A stretch of 64,000 nucleotides of DNA from Psilocybe azurescens (GCA_023853785.1 JAJIRX010000226.1:1-64000); one strand, 5' to 3'. Positions 11,310 through 24,366 are shown, numbered from the stretch's first letter. Notes: generated by a model from the letters alone, not told the origin. Translations and numbers: made by a program.

Positions 11310-12919
11310 TTGCATACTATTCATAAAGGTCAATCCTTCACGCACTCACCACCTATAACACTCCAGATTATCTCTCCGTTCCGTTCACCCACCGCAAAAT
11401 GTCACCCCCTACTCGCTCCGCCCCATTCGGACACCACTGTGAAATACTCTGAAAACAAAACCTACCTCGAAGTTGGGCAGTTAATCGGACACACTGGGAT
11501 TGTTTTGTGCCTCAGTGTCACCGAAGACGGCAAACTTGCCAGTGGAGGTAGACAAAACAACCATATTTGTCTTTCACTATCTAACCTAAGTTCTACAGGG
11601 TTTGACGGCGTTCGCATCTGGGACCTCCGCAAAGCGGTTCGACAACAAATCTCTGCATCATCCAAGATAGCTGTGAAGGAGATGGGCCGCCCCTCAGGTG
11701 CTGGTAACCGAGGAGCTACAACTGCACTTGCGTGGATCAGACGCGAAGATGAACCCGACGATGGCCTCATTTTCGGTACGGAGATGGGACATGTTGTATC
11801 GTGGAAGGAGACTATAGGCTCTCGAGGAGAAACGGTGAGTTTCATTCTTTTGAATATATACAACTCGAAGTTAACATTCTCTAGCGTTTTGAAGAATCCT
11901 TTTGTCTTCAGTTGGCGAAACCAGGAGAAATTACCGCAATAGCATTTGAAGCTGGTTCAAACCGACTCGCTGTCTCCAACCGAAGCTCAGTAATTCAAGT
12001 CTTGCAAGTCGGCCCAAAATTAGATCTCCACCCTATCTTTGCTGTTGTCCTCAAGGACCACATTACGAAGGCTATTTCCTTTGGCCAAACTGGAGAAGAT
12101 AAAGACCTTTACACGTTCGGAATGCATGATGGCTTGATGTAAGTCATTATTGTCACATTTTTACTTACACAGATGACGTATCTCTCAAAGTATTACTCTG
12201 AGCGGTGTCGATGGAAAAGTCAAGAAAACTCGTCAAACTGGCTGCACAATGTACGCCCACATTTCCTCTATTTTTCCTTGTCTGACCACATACCCAGCGG
12301 AAACGCCTCGGTCAACTTCCGCCGAGGCGTCTTTTGTATCGATGACCCAAATGAAGGCGCCGGCACTCTATCGCGCTGATTCTTGGGACCGGGTTCGAAC
12401 TTATCCCGTCAAAGTTTTGAAGTCCCAGCGGCCCCGACAAGTTACATTTTCCGAGGACTGCAAGTACATTATCAGTGGTAGCGACCATGGTGTCGTCTAT
12501 GTCTTCGACAGGCGATCCGGAAACATGATCGATCAGTTGAAAAGCGGTGATGGGAGAATACAAGCTATAGCGGTAAGTACTTCTGTATTTGTTATTCTCT
12601 CCTAACTAATTCAAAACCAGGCAATGGAACAACCTGATTCGGCCCCCTTTATCTTTTCTGCGATGCACAGTGGCGGCGGCGATGAAGCAGGGAATATCAT
12701 CATTTGGAAGAAAAAGGCAGACAATGAGTCCAAGCCTGAAGCTGTGAAGCGTGTCGCCGGGCATCCAGTAACGCCAAGTGTCCTCAAAACCTTCATTCAC
12801 ACCTGTATGCTCATTATGGCCCTCAGCGTTTCTGTGGCAAAACTTCGGTGTATGTCTTTGCCATCATACATTATTGTAGCATACTAATCACTGCTTCTAG
12901 CGTACGATCATGGAATTGA
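11310..12919 (+). CDS. WD40-repeat protein with C-terminal hydrophobic segment, frameshifted
   Basis: Seven exons by splice signals: 11310-11547, 11599-11834, 11885-12138, 12191-12250, 12298-12572, 12621-about 12849 and 12901-12919. The product has WD40 blades: VGQLIGHTGIVLCLSVTEDG, GFDGVRIWDLRKA, DDGLIFGTEMGHVVSWKE, AKPGEITAIAFEAGSNRLAV, DGLIITLSGVDGKV, KYIISGSDHGVVYVFDRRSG and EAGNIIIWKK, then a hydrophobic segment (HTCMLIMALSVSVAK). This is the agaricomycete WD40 type; the partner is unknown. The in-frame ATG at 11310 gives a long unmatched lead, while the more family-like ATG at 11399 is one frame off. A one-base shift near 12362-12368 (IDDPNEGAG to LYRADSW) brings TGA at 12377-12379. It may be a pseudogene or carry sequencing indels. 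It is probably cargo of the CACTA element; a relative lies at 746-2209. Confidence 0.7.
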
Positions 12920-13428
12920 AAGGCAATCTCTTTTTTAATGTATATCTTGCCGTGCTATGTTAAACCGCATGTATTTTAGTTATACGCTGAATGATTTTGG
13001 AACAATTTTGATATGCGCGGGAGCCCATATGACGAAATATACGTACTTTGTAATTGCTTTGTAATAAGACAGTGTGGGCGTCACGACAGTACGATAGCGT
13101 GGTGGTGCAAAGTTGTCAATCAATGTCAACCACTTCCACCAATGGCACTCTATCCACGATCCTTTGACCTTCGCTCCCTCAGTTCTCTGAAACGATATGC
13201 GCTTGTGTATGGTGGGATTCGGTGAGCGCGGGTCAGCTGTTGCAGAAGTTGGGACAATAAGCGTCACGGCTAGCAACGGACATGCAATGGAAAGCCTGCA
13301 TAGACAATAACCAAGGTACGCCGATGCATGAATTGATAGGTTTATTATTCTCGATTACTCTTACTAAAGCAGTCTCATTCCCCAGTGCTTCACTCCCTTG
13401 CCTTCCAACTTGAACCTTCCAACAAACA
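12920..13428. other. Region without recognised gene
   Basis: Spacer between the WD40 gene and the coiled-coil gene inside the element. I see no motifs. Confidence 0.3.
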
Positions 13429-15785
13429 TGAGTGAATCGACCAACGTCACCCCCACTCAAATGGAAACCGAATCCCACTCCGAATCCCACTTCTGGTATG
13501 CCAGCTCCCTCGAAACCCAACGTACCGAGAAAACTCCCATTCCCCCCACCCCCTGAGGCCGAAAATGTCTGGTTCCGACGCCCGAAGAGGATAGGTTCGA
13601 GCGGGGAATACTGAGCCAGATCTCATGGACACATTAGACTCCAGAGACACCGCAGGAGAAGCACATAGGTCCGACAAGCAGCGCAGCAAACAACCCCGTG
13701 AAGGGCATGAGGTACTGATTTTTGTGTATATAATGATTGTGTCTAACTTGTATTCTCCTACAGGAAGATTCTGCTCTTGCCCACAAGCGTGTCGCTATTG
13801 CAGGGCCCAACCAAGATACCCTTGACGATGTGAGTACTTATTTCCCACTATCAAATTATCTTCAACTTTTATTCTAACGTCTTGGACAAGATGCGTGACC
13901 GCTGAAGAATATTCGCTGAAAAAAGGCACTATCCATGAAGGACGAACTGGCAAAACTACGTTCACAGAACAAGCTCTACTCGCGACAAGCTTGGGATCTA
14001 TCAAAAAAGCTCGGAACCGCCCGACTAAACGGAAACACAGCTGGCAGAACAGGTTTTGCAGAGCGAGAACACGATGGATCAGCTGACGCAAACCTTCGAA
14101 GCAACAAGGAATCAGTTAGAACTCTGCAAAACACAGATGGAGTCGGATCAACGACAGCTTGAGAATATCCAGAAAAGCAATGAGGAGATGGTGAGTATGC
14201 TGTACCTCCGTGATCACTGATCGCTTCTGCTAATTTACCTTATTCTTTCCCCTAGATGAGAGCGATCAATGCTATGAGAGAAGAACACGAACAAGATAAA
14301 GCACGTTCACGAGCAAGAAAGGGTGGACCACGCCAGAGAAAAAAGCCGAGCACGCAAATGAAGTGTTGGCTCTGCGGGAGCGCATCCGTGTGGCTTCCAG
14401 TACTCAAACTCAACAGGCTCGAACTCCTGCAACACCGAGGCAACAAGAACGTAGTAGGGTTTTTAGGAGCGAGGGAGCCAGTGTCGGTATTGTACCTCTT
14501 CGCCCACCTACCACGCCATCGAATCCCCGCACAAACCCTGCCACCGAAGCCAGTCCAGCTGTTGACCTCAACGCCGGCACCAACCATAGCCCTCAAACGG
14601 TCGAGAATATCATCAAGGAAACGCTTCGTCAGTTGAGTGTAAATCAGGTTTCGGCTTGAAAGCATCTAGCAGGCGACCATCGTCTGCTCGTACTCGTCAT
14701 AGGAAGACCCTTGAAACAGAGAAGGGAAAGATATCCAAGGCGCATGATCTTCTCTGGAAGGTGCGTCTCTTTTAACAAATCATCTTTTATTACCTATCCT
14801 CATTCCGGCGCTGCAGGAGCAGGTCCGAACGGCATGGAAGCAATACTTCGATATGGCATCAATCACCGAATTTGCTCATTACAATCCTGCACCTAAACAG
14901 GTTGTCGAAGACTTTGAGACCGGACCAAATGGTCCTGATCAGTCAAATACACTGGACTTCAACAGAGGTTACGAAAAATCGAGGTGGAACAAAGTCATCA
15001 TATCTCGCTTTTACGACCAACTTCTTATCGACCGTGAAACTGACGGCACATGGGGGCGTCCCCCGATGTCTCAAAGGAGTATCTTATTGCTCTCTTTTAC
15101 AACCAACTCAAGCGTTCTTGAGAGACATGGGCTCAAGTTCAGCACCGCCCGAATCTGGAAGAAGGACGCATGGAAACTTCGTGAAGATGTTGCCACACGC
15201 GTCGCCGATTATGAGGAAGATCGGAATAGGGTTGTTACTTCTCGGTCGCGTCGGGAGCAAGTGAGTATCCCATTTGTTACTATTACGCTCCCCTGACTAA
15301 TTACAATACCTCTAGAAGTATCAGCGACGTGTCAAGACCGTCGACCATGTCATTGTTCTCAAGACCGAATCTGATGCACCCGACCTTGAGGCATGGAAGT
15401 TCTTCCGTGAACTTCTGACCAGGCTATCGACAAACGGAATGTCATCCGAAGATGAGGGCGCCAAAAACTTGGGGATTTCACCATTCCCATGTTTCGTGTG
15501 AAGATCTGCCCCTGGAGAAATCCATCAATCACTAATTATTTCAAGTATGTGGACAAAGAATCTCAAAGCCTTGCCATACGTGGAAAACAAGGATCGCGTC
15601 TCCAACCCCGGGTTTATACAGAAGAGCTGGGAAGTGGAGAAGCTCCCAAGGGACTCTCTCGTTCACTCTATGACCCTGCCTGGTTGAGTCACGAAGAAGA
15701 AATTCGGGGTGCAGAGTGGGTGGAACACGAGCTCAGGGTCTCAAAGGATGTTTTTGAAATGCTCGAGTTTATAGCAACTGTTTAG
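13429..15785 (+). pseudogene. Coiled-coil protein of an abundant agaric family, many frameshifts
   Basis: Pieces read in order: MSESTNVTPTQMETESHSES from ATG 13429; EEDSALAHKRVAIAGPNQDT (exon 13764-13829); a coiled coil (KDELAKLRSQNKLYSRQAWD, VLQSENTMDQLTQTFEATRN); KAEHANEVLALRERIRVASS; then a globular C-terminal half with AHYNPAPKQVVEDFE, YEKSRWNKVIISRFYDQLL, ATRVADYEEDRNRVVTSRSR, VLKTESDAPDLEAWKFFREL and MFRVKICPWRNPSI, ending DVFEMLEFIATV at 15785. This order matches a very common agaricomycete hypothetical family. At least four one-base shifts (13552 stop, about 13900, 14030, 14330, 15060) separate the blocks. Placed directly before the transposase in the same orientation, it could be the second protein of the CACTA element, like plant TNPA; that is inference. 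Confidence 0.6.
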
Positions 15786-16068
15786 ATTAGATATTGTATG
15801 GTTTTTACAATCAAATATACCTGGCATTTGTTACAGAATACAGATGTTTTTGTGAGCTCGCAAAGGAGATGTAAAGCCTACGTGTTGGATATCAGGCCGC
15901 GCCCGGACCGCCGTGCATTGTGCTGATTATGGTGATAGGACTTCAGATGATCTATTGTACGATCCATACAACACCATGGCAACGTTTGAAAACAAGGGAA
16001 ACCACGGTGTATATCTCAACGTCGTGGGCTGCATTGGAACCTCCCACATCACCTAGGACGCACAAGAA

Positions 16069-19000
16069 TGCCCCCAAAATCTGAGCAAACTTTTGTTTGT
16101 ACCTGCTCCCTTTTTCCAGACGGACATCGACTTCGAAAATCTGAACGATTAACTCACAGCTTGCAGATCAAGAACCATAAAGAGGATTTGACGGTATATT
16201 GCTGAAATATTTTCTATTTCATAACTTCATCCAATACCTTGACAGAAAGCACAGGAAACCGATCTCCCAGCTGTATTGGCGGCAATGACATTGTCCAATG
16301 ATGCCAGGTGAGCTTTAACTTGAATATATTGCATTGTTGGGGAAATAGTTATTAATCATCATCTTTAGCTCTCCCTGTACACCTACTTCCAGCCAGATTC
16401 CCATAGACACTGTTCGAGACAGTGTTCAGCGCCTTTGGAGGAGAGGTTTCAAAAAGCTTACCTGAAAGATCGAAGAAAAATCCCCCTACAGGCCCCCCCC
16501 CTCAGTGTGCAGGCGCGCAAGCAATTACTTGTCCTTGAAGCAGTCAAAAATGAGGCACAGGAGATTGGCGCCACACTGGAATTTTCTGGTCAACCTCCTG
16601 ATACCCAAGCATTACTCGGCTTGGTGGACCGTGCAACAACATTTGTCCGATCTGCTGGGCTGTCAATTTCAAAATGTGTAGGAACTACAGGGATCGAGGA
16701 TGCTGTAATTCAGAAAAGATCAGCAGTCATCAGTTTACTTCGAAACATTAACTCTCGCGTTACTCTACTTGGAGCGCTCCTTCCCCCAGGGGCCGAAAAA
16801 TCAGGTATTCCGCCCGTAATTGATGCTGGTGAGTCTTCAGAAGATTTCAACTGTAACAAATTAATAATCTATTACAGAGCGCATCCTGAACAATCCCCTG
16901 GGCAAGCTGGACACGATCGCACAAGTTACCATACTCCTAATCACTGTTTCACACTTCGTCTTGGGACTTAGTGGGAAGTCGTGTGACTTCATCGTCAGTG
17001 TTGTCTCAATGATCATTCAAATGGCCATGTCATCTGGGATACCCAAACCATTGACCTCCTATTCCTCCATGCAAACGTCAATTTTGCAGCAGCTCCCTAC
17101 CAGTCTGTATACCGCACTTGGCCGATTTGACTTAGACGAAGAATCGACCACATATGCGGCATGCCCTGCATGCAACTTCACACACAAGGCCATAAATGAC
17201 CCCATCACTGCCACTTCTGCATATCCCGCCCAATGTACAAACCGTGTCATTGGAAAAGATGGACCGTCAATCTGCGGCGCCGATTTATTGGTGATGAAGC
17301 ACGGATCCCAGCAGCCCATCAAACCTTTTGTCTCTGCATCGCTCAAAGACTATTTAGCACGCACATTGACTGATTCTGTGGCTTTGAGCGCATGCAAAGA
17401 GGCCTGCGACAATGTGATGCAACATATTCATTCAGGAAATCCAACCAGTGGCGATGATCCTACCAGAAGCGTCTTTGACTCTCCATTTATGCGATCATTT
17501 GAAGGTCCCAATGCCGGCGAGCTTTTTATTGACAGAGGAGATACTATCAGGCTCGCATTTGCCATCCACGTCGACTTCTTTAACCCAAATACTAGCAGGC
17601 GTGCTGCTTACGAATCTATAGGTATTATATCTCTGGCAAATCTCAACCTCCCTGAAGACATGCGCTATACCCCAGAATTCATTTTTCCTGTCGGTATTAT
17701 CCCTGGACCACATGAACCCCCTCTCGAGGAACTCAATCACTATCTTCGCCCCATTATCGATGAACTTGTCATTGGGTGGAGCCCCGGGTACCACCTGACG
17801 CCAACACCGGATTCCATAGGTGGAGAACATGTCGAAATAGCCGCTGTAATTTCCATTAATGATCTACCTGCAGCACGAAAGGTTTCTGGGACAGCAGGAA
17901 CAGCAGCAAATATCTATTGCACAGTGTGCAACTGCCGTGACCGCAAGACATTATATCGAACAGATTTTGAGGCTTGGAGTAATCGCGACCCGCAGGAAAT
18001 GCACCGGCACGCCGAAGCTTGGCGAGATGCACAAACACAGAAAGAGAGGTCAACGATCGAGCAGCTTAATGGGGTCCGTTGGTCCGAGCTTTGGAGGCTC
18101 CCATATTGGAATCCTGTCAAAATGCTAGTCATTGATAGCATGCATTGCATCTTAGAAGGCCTAGTCCATTACCATTGTCGATATGCGCTCCGCCTAGATG
18201 CTGCCGAAGCGAAGGTTCAAACGCCTCGGTCTTCCGCATTCTCGTATCCCTGGACCGTGTATGAGGACAACAAAAATACAAAGTATCAAGGTTTTGATGA
18301 AAAATCTGCCAAACAGGTGCGGTCTATTCAGACCCTTCTTGAACGCCCCCTTTTTGTGAGCCGGATCCTCTTGACGAGGTACAGTTACGCCGGCGACTAC
18401 TCACAAAGAAAAAGGAGCCCCTGATGTATGTGGCTGACGACGTTGACCTTTTATCGAAGAAGGTAATCGACGATCATGGTAGGGAAGTCGATCCCACAAC
18501 CAAGGAGCAGATTGTTTCGTTGCTGGTTCAATGGGTGCGTTCAAGTTGACTGCTTTTCATTATTATGTGTGTTATCTTATCAGCATAATCACAGCGCCTC
18601 AAGCTACCTCTCTCTGCTCCAGAGTCACTCCCAAAAGCATGTGATATGGATACTTTAAAGCATATCCAAGAGGTTATCAAGACAACTGAGACGCCATCGT
18701 GGATCAACTCTGTGCCTCACAACTATGGAGAGGCTGCGGCCGGGATCATAAAGGCGGGAGAATGGCGGATCCTCAGCACAATCTACCTTCCAATCGCGCT
18801 TGTCGCTCTCTGGGGAGATGGTGCCCAATCCCTGTCCACTATCAGTGACATCGATTTGCATTTCCTGCGCATTTTGGATCACTCAATGGCTCTGTTTGAA
18901 GCCGTTACCCTCATTGTCCGTCACACCAGCACTGCATCTCGAGCTTCACGGTATCGACAGCTACTGAAACAATGGGTTGACGACCTGCATACTTCGCACC

Positions 19001-19813
19001 CCCATACTGCTGCACACCCCAAAAGAATCAATGTACATGTCGCTTTTCATGTTTATGATTTCCTTGAGCTCTTTGGGCCGGTGATGTCTTGGTGGACATT
19101 TCCATTTGAACGTCTGATTGGTGTTCTTCAGAGGATCAACACCAATGATCTCGTAGGTGGTGAGTACTCTATTCTCCAAATAATCATTTGCTTAACAAAG
19201 GATAGGCCCTTTGGAACGCACAATATTGCAATCCTACACCCGAGGAGCCAACCTCCGACGGTGGTTGCGAAGACCTGACTGCCCAGCAGTCATTCGTGAA
19301 TTCAAGATTCTATTTGATAAGGCTTTCTCACCTCAGTCAGCCGTACTTGATAGCGACCTTCGTAAGGCTAGTTCGGAGCTCCCAGAAATACCGAAAGAGG
19401 TTGCACATTACCAACATCGTGGAATAAATTTTTCGAAGGCATCAACTCATGTTGGTAACAGTCTCATACTATATTACCCTTCTCTTGCTGCTTCTGCCCC
19501 CCTTGTCGGAAGCATTCAAAAATTACCGTGTCTTGTCTAGACGTGCGCCTTCATGTTCAACGACAAACACCTCTTCTCCCTGGACAGCACGATCCTTTCA
19601 GGCGGTACCCATTATTCCCCGCGATGACTTACTCAGCCACAATGGAGACCACACGACCCAATGACATCATCCCACTGGATTCGGTTCTCACTCATGTGGC
19701 ACGATTCACCTTTAAGGACCGCGCATTTATTGTCAACCTATCGAGGGTACGTCAGTTATTGTGTCTATTGTTCCCATTTTCTGAGTGTTGATATCTCACA
19801 TAACCAGGTCTGA
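16069..19813 (+). pseudogene. tnp2-type (CACTA) transposase, frameshifted
   Basis: The ATG at 16069 starts MPPKSEQTFVCTC (zinc-binding lead). Exons 16069-16193, 16246-16307 and 16369 onward give DTVRDSVQ then FQKAYLKDRR. The core has CPACNFTHKAINDP with further cysteines (CTNRVIGKD, SICGADLL), FHPN-like VDFFNPNTSRRAAYESIGI, INDLPAARKVSGTAGTAAN, the hallmark MLVIDSMHCILEGLVHYHCR (18120-18180), WRILSTIYLPIALVALWG, VAFHVYDFLELFGPVMSWW and, after an intron 19160-19205, ERTILQSYTRGANLRRWLRR, ending LTHVARFTFKDRAFIVNLSR at about 19746 plus a two-codon exon to 19813. The protein would cut at the CACT ends. One-base shifts near 16430, 18350 and 19520 break the frame, so the copy is likely inactive. 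Confidence 0.85.
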
Positions 19814-20267
19814 TCTTCATCATGAGTCTTTCTCTGCCCGCTTTACATCAGTGGTACAAGTGAGTACGACTTGGGTCGGATGGTCTGACGATTGGCGTAC
19901 AATTTATTTAAAATGTACCGAAAAATGTGATTTCTTTATAGTTTTTGTGCTCACTAAAAAGTCTTCTGAAACTGCATATTTATGGATGGCGTAAAATAAA
20001 ACAGAAAAGCCACTATTTGGAACTAGTTTTGGTTATACTCAAGTTTGAAACTTCTGCGTGCCCGAAAATGAGACTGATATTTTATCAATAAGAACACTTT
20101 TCACACTGGCAAATTACTCGGCTTTCATGTGTAATTTCAACCGCACTGAAATGAGTGTATATAACTTGCTTATTGTTTTTCTTTTCGGGCTGCCTTATTG
20201 TTTTATTTCAAGATCTTTTTTGATTTGACTGAAATGTGGGCATAAAGTTGATGCTGCGAGTCCAATA
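19814..20267. other. Element 3' end without recognised gene
   Basis: AT-rich subterminal part of the CACTA element. Nothing coding is seen. Confidence 0.3.
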
Positions 20268-20302
20268 TTCAGGTGACCTGAAATGCTGGACTTCGCGGAG
20301 TG
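20268..20302 (-). repeat. Right TIR of CACTA element
   Basis: Reverse complement of the left TIR with one mismatch, followed directly by ATT (20303-20305). Confidence 0.9.
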
Positions 20303-20305
20303 ATT

Positions 20306-21147
20306 TGGTTGATACATCGAACCGAATATGAATTTCCTTGAGCCTATCAGAGAACGCCAAAGCTTTGGGTTACCAGAGATCATACAATTACATAAACCTG
20401 TCAAAGGAAAGCCAAAGCTACGGGTTACAGACAACGGGGCCGAGGTGTGCTAAAAGTACTATTCGGAAGATGTACTAGCTCGATTAAATTTAAATTAACG
20501 ACGTCTTGTACAGGTGCTGTGTTCCCTGATATCATAACAATTGTTGGTAAGCGAGTCATAGTCATTGTCGCCTTCCGTGGGTTGTAAACAACTGAGTACA
20601 ACTTCTTAGGGTTGGCTTCCATTCATGAATTATGAAGCCCGCTTATTTTGTTCGATTGGGACCCTATTGAAAGATGAGGCTGATAAATATCTTCATAGAG
20701 CTCAAATGGCTTCCATTCAAGTACAGCATTGTTCAACCCATCGCCACTATCGTCTGAAAACCCACGGTCGTCGATTGCATTAGAGAATGCCGAGTTAGAC
20801 CTTCGATAAGATATGATTCACGTATGTTCTTTTCGTTTTCTAGAAGGTTAATATCTGTGAAGTTCTCATCACTATATGGTCGATGGAGCAGACATGGCTC
20901 GTGATAGTTTATGTACGTACCACAGAATTCGATTTTACGTGTAGGTGCATATACGAAGTCTGCCGGAGGTAAGTTTGTGTGGCGTCACTACGTTAAGCAC
21001 CCTGTTCTTGAGTACGAGGGTGTGTTTGTCTCGGGTGATCGACTCTGCGAGCTCAGGATCGTGTAGACATGTTACGAATGACAGACGAGACTGAATTTCA
21101 GATTGTCATGGAAGATGGGGCCACATTGTATTCTACCATCCTCCATT
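20306..21147. other. Region without recognised gene
   Basis: Between the CACTA element and copy A. I see no motif that I can assign. Confidence 0.3.
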
Positions 21148-21188
21148 GGACATGTAACTGCTTCCCTCGATGATGACCATCTATAAAA
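21148..21188 (+). promoter_or_regulatory. Core promoter of copy A
   Basis: GGACATGTAACTGC (21148-21161) lies 34 bp before TATAAAA (21182-21188). The start codon follows 76 bp after the TATA box. The same two-part module, with nearly equal spacing, precedes copies B (24325 and 24359) and D (30288 and 30324). Confidence 0.6.
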
Positions 21189-21257
21189 TGGGAGGAGTGG
21201 TTGAGCGAGTATCCTCATTCGATCCCATATTCTCGCAATCAAATCCAGCTCTTCAAC

Positions 21258-22256
21258 ATGTCCGGTAACTTCAGAGCCCTTAACTTCAGCTCCGCCGACC
21301 TTGGCAAAGATATTGCTCTTCTACTGATGTTCGAACCTCCCAAAAACGGCGAATTATTCAAAGACCTCTTCCCTGTTTGCTGGAGTGAGAGTTTATCGCA
21401 TTTATATTCGTGATCAGTTGATTTATAACAGATTGTCAGAGGTCCTCACCTTCACCTCTTCTGGTATTAGTGCAGCTACCGTCGAGTACACTGCCGACAC
21501 CGGATTTTTGGTCCCACAGGTAGGTCTTTGTGCGATATTCTATGCTCAACAGGCTGGATATGCATCGGGACTACATAGGTGCACTCTGGAAACCTCGTCG
21601 CCGCCTCCAACGCCCAACGTTGCCAGGTAAGTAACGACGGGGCTCTGTCATATCTTATTATATCTCACCATCAATTTATAGACTGGGCAGACATGCACAC
21701 TGAAGACCAAAGAAGATCAGAGCTCCAACTACCTCACCGAAGCTGTAGCCGGTGACCCAGGCGCATTGCAATGCGTCAATCAAGCCGCTCGCCCTGCCGA
21801 AATTGGAGTCGTAAGACAGAATTGGTTCCCACTCACACTCATTCTGTCTGACAACGTCTTTACAGGGATTCTTTAACAAGGCTGGCAACAAGATTGAGCC
21901 TACTCTCATGTGGAAGGACATTGCGTACGGTCTTCTTCTTTCCACCAATGATTTCACAACTAACAATCATTGCCTTTAACCTGAACTAGTGTCGGCAGCA
22001 CGCTCGCTGCTCAACTCACTCCCAAACTGAAGATCTACGCTATCAGTGATTACAAAGGTATGATATCGACAAACTCATGCCTATCATTACTCATCTTACA
22101 TATAAACCTCCGTAAATTGTAGCCACTGAATTGATCCGCGGCAACATTCAATCCCCTCTTTTGTTTGAAGAGAATCTTATTGGTCTCCCTTCGTTCAGCG
22201 AGTGGACTGTATCAATTGACGTGGGAACTAAGCAGGTCGTGATTTCAAAGGCATAG
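21258..22256 (+). CDS. Copy A: intact ~214-aa paralogue of unknown function
   Basis: Seven exons join without a stop: 21258-21384, 21440-21519, 21579-21626, 21682-21810, 21866-21924, 21990-22057, 22123-22256 (645 nt, 214 codons plus stop). Key segments: LGKDIALLLMFEPPKNGELF, DLFPVCW, TFTSSGISAATVEYTADTGF, VPQVHSGNLVAASNAQRCQ, TGQTCTLKT, YLTEAVAGDPGALQCVNQA, IGVGFFNKAGNKIEPTLMW, LTPKLKIYAISDYKATELIR, SPLLFEENLIGLPSFSEWTV. Alternating short hydrophobic and polar runs suggest a beta-rich cytosolic protein; no signal peptide or membrane span is seen. The upstream ATG at 21201 is too close to the TATA box, so 21258 is preferred. I do not recognise the family; aegerolysin and lectin patterns do not fit. 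It is the only unbroken member here. Confidence 0.75.
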
Positions 22257-24324
22257 TCATTCAACTCCAGTATTGACGCTCTGATTCGTTGTGGACGTCG
22301 TTAAATCTGTAACTGTACATCTGTACCTGCTTTCTCCAATACACAATGTATGTTTGGTTTCTTCGCTATGTGTCATTTTGTCCACCAGTCCAAGACTTTA
22401 TGCTGTTCACAAATCCCTCCGCACGTGCTATTTTGTCAAGTTACATACCTGATATGTAACTCCACTCCACTTCTATAATTTCATTTCTTCTTTTACAAAG
22501 TCGCACTTCCAATGCCTCTCCAAAAACATATGGCACAGAAGAGAAAGTCTCCATAAACTTTGTATACGCATGAATAATGGGAAGGTCGCTTCGAGCTCTT
22601 TCACTGAAACATGAAAGAGGGGAAGTCTTCTGCAAAGGATGATCGATGAGGAAGCAAGTGGTGGTGGATTTATGAAGTGTTATTTCGTCCACCGGTCAAT
22701 ACTTTAAGCTGTTCCCGAATCCCCCTTCTCCTCAGCTCTGTAATACATTCCTCATACCACTGTCAAGCATTCTAAACACTCCTCGCACATTTACTTTTAT
22801 CCATCTCTGCTCATATTGCCGATGTATTACTTACTTCCGCCTATGTTCATCACACTTGCGAATCTTCACCACCCTAAACCAGACCACCTTCCTCAGTGGC
22901 ATCCAAGCCACCTCACCCTCCCTAGCTTTACCATCTGCTGTGACATCCTCCCGCTTGTAACCTTGGCTCAACCGCAATGCCTTTATATTCTGTGTTCATC
23001 GAAATTTTCAGTCTATACCCCTCATCCCCTGGATTGGGATAAATATCTCAGAACCTATTAATAATGAGCATGTTCAGCGAGTTTTCGTGCTCAATGCTGA
23101 ATTACTACGTTGGAGTGGGCCAATCCGGCCTACTCTAGCAGCTCGTGTCTGGCAAAGCTCGGTATGCTCTTCGAGCAGCCGCGCAGTATTGCGTTGCGGG
23201 CAAGGTGCGTTCTTTGTCTGACTACTAAAGTGCGCTAGCACACAAACCATGCACAGCCGCTGATACGATCTACAGTAATAGAATCTAATCCGCGCTTGGG
23301 CAGCTCGGCCCAGATGGCCAGAATACACTACTACAACATCAATGCAAACAGACCCGAAATTGAAATTTCGCGAACGCATAACACTTTCTATTTCTTGCTA
23401 GCGTCCTGCTTCGAGCCAGGGGACGAGCAACATGACCAGCATGACTGATGTTAATCTGGGTATACAGCACCGTCCGTCGACGCATAATGGTCGCCTGTCA
23501 CATCCAATTCTTTGAAAAATGTTGTATTCCGAGTTTTTTTAAGCTCAACTATGGCCAGATGACCATCAGATGCAGGGACGCATTCAAGGTCATATACTCC
23601 GTCCAGCATGTTTGACAGGGCGTTTGAAATTCTAGTCATTTTCAAATAAAATTAGAATACAAGAACATTTTACGAAATCAGAGCTGATGTCTTTATCCAA
23701 TGCAGCTGAACTGTTGATTAGTTACTATTATAAATCTTTGAACCTCGCTCTACATAGTATTGCCTCCCGACGTTCAGGGTATCTGCACTACCTTGTTACT
23801 TTGACCAGCTGACCTTATTACGACTTGTGTACGTGTTTTAGAACACAAAATTACATGTACGTGAATACATGTGATGTTGATTACTCGCTAGAAGCCGCAT
23901 CTGTAGGCCTGGTACCCCAGTCTTACCACAGCCCCTTTTCCTTATTATCTTATTTTCTTCATTTACGTACACGTGACTGCGATCCTTTTCCTTTGACCCC
24001 CACTTCTCTTTTCTTATGCACCGTACACATATATAGCCCAGTCAGTCCTTCAGTCCTTCAATCGATATATCGTAGTCCTGTCATTTTCCGCGTGACCCTC
24101 AGTGAGCCCTGCGACGCTGGGCTTTCAGCATCCGCTTTATTATGAGTGTTTATTTGTATCAGGCGTTTGGAAGTGGATCTGCGGAACGTTACGTCAATGA
24201 CAGACACAATTGAACTATAGTTATCGGGTAAGATATGGAAATTTGTTTGCCTCTCGTGCTTCAATGGAAACATGTCGTGGATGACGGACAAGATCGAGGA
24301 TCAGTTGTTCTAGCGTCACTTATG
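22257..24324. other. Region without recognised gene
   Basis: About 2 kb between copies A and B. TTTGTATCAGGCGTTTGG at 24153-24170 recurs upstream of copy D (30125) and, in variant form, near 29697 and 29866, so it is probably an upstream part of the duplicated unit. Otherwise I see nothing. Confidence 0.35.
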
Positions 24325-24366
24325 GGACTTGCAATCGCTGACCGCAATGCTGAGTGTCTATAAAAG
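24325..24366 (+). promoter_or_regulatory. Core promoter of copy B
   Basis: GGACTTGCAATCGCTG (24325-24340) and TATAAAAG (24359-24366), spaced like the copy A promoter. The start codon lies 78 bp after the TATA box. Confidence 0.6.

Larger units (their letters stand above)
9528..20302 (+). mobile_element. Complete CACTA-type (tnp2) DNA transposon, 10.8 kb
   Basis: Both ends carry 35-bp terminal inverted repeats starting CACTCCGCGAAGTCCAGC, differing at one position, and each is flanked by ATT (9525-9527 and 20303-20305), the 3-bp target duplication known for CACTA elements. Inside are a tnp2-type transposase (16069-19813), a coiled-coil gene (13429-15785), a WD40 gene (11310-12919) and an Arg/Ser low-complexity tract, all but the last in the same orientation. 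The transposase is frameshifted, so this copy is probably immobile on its own. It lies between relic E and copy A of the ~214-aa paralogue cluster, which it split. TIR, target duplication and transposase class agree with each other. Confidence 0.85.

Noticed and set aside
23074..23645. Minus-strand frames near 23.1-23.6 kb
   Set aside because: No motifs, no splice-consistent chain, no similarity to neighbours.
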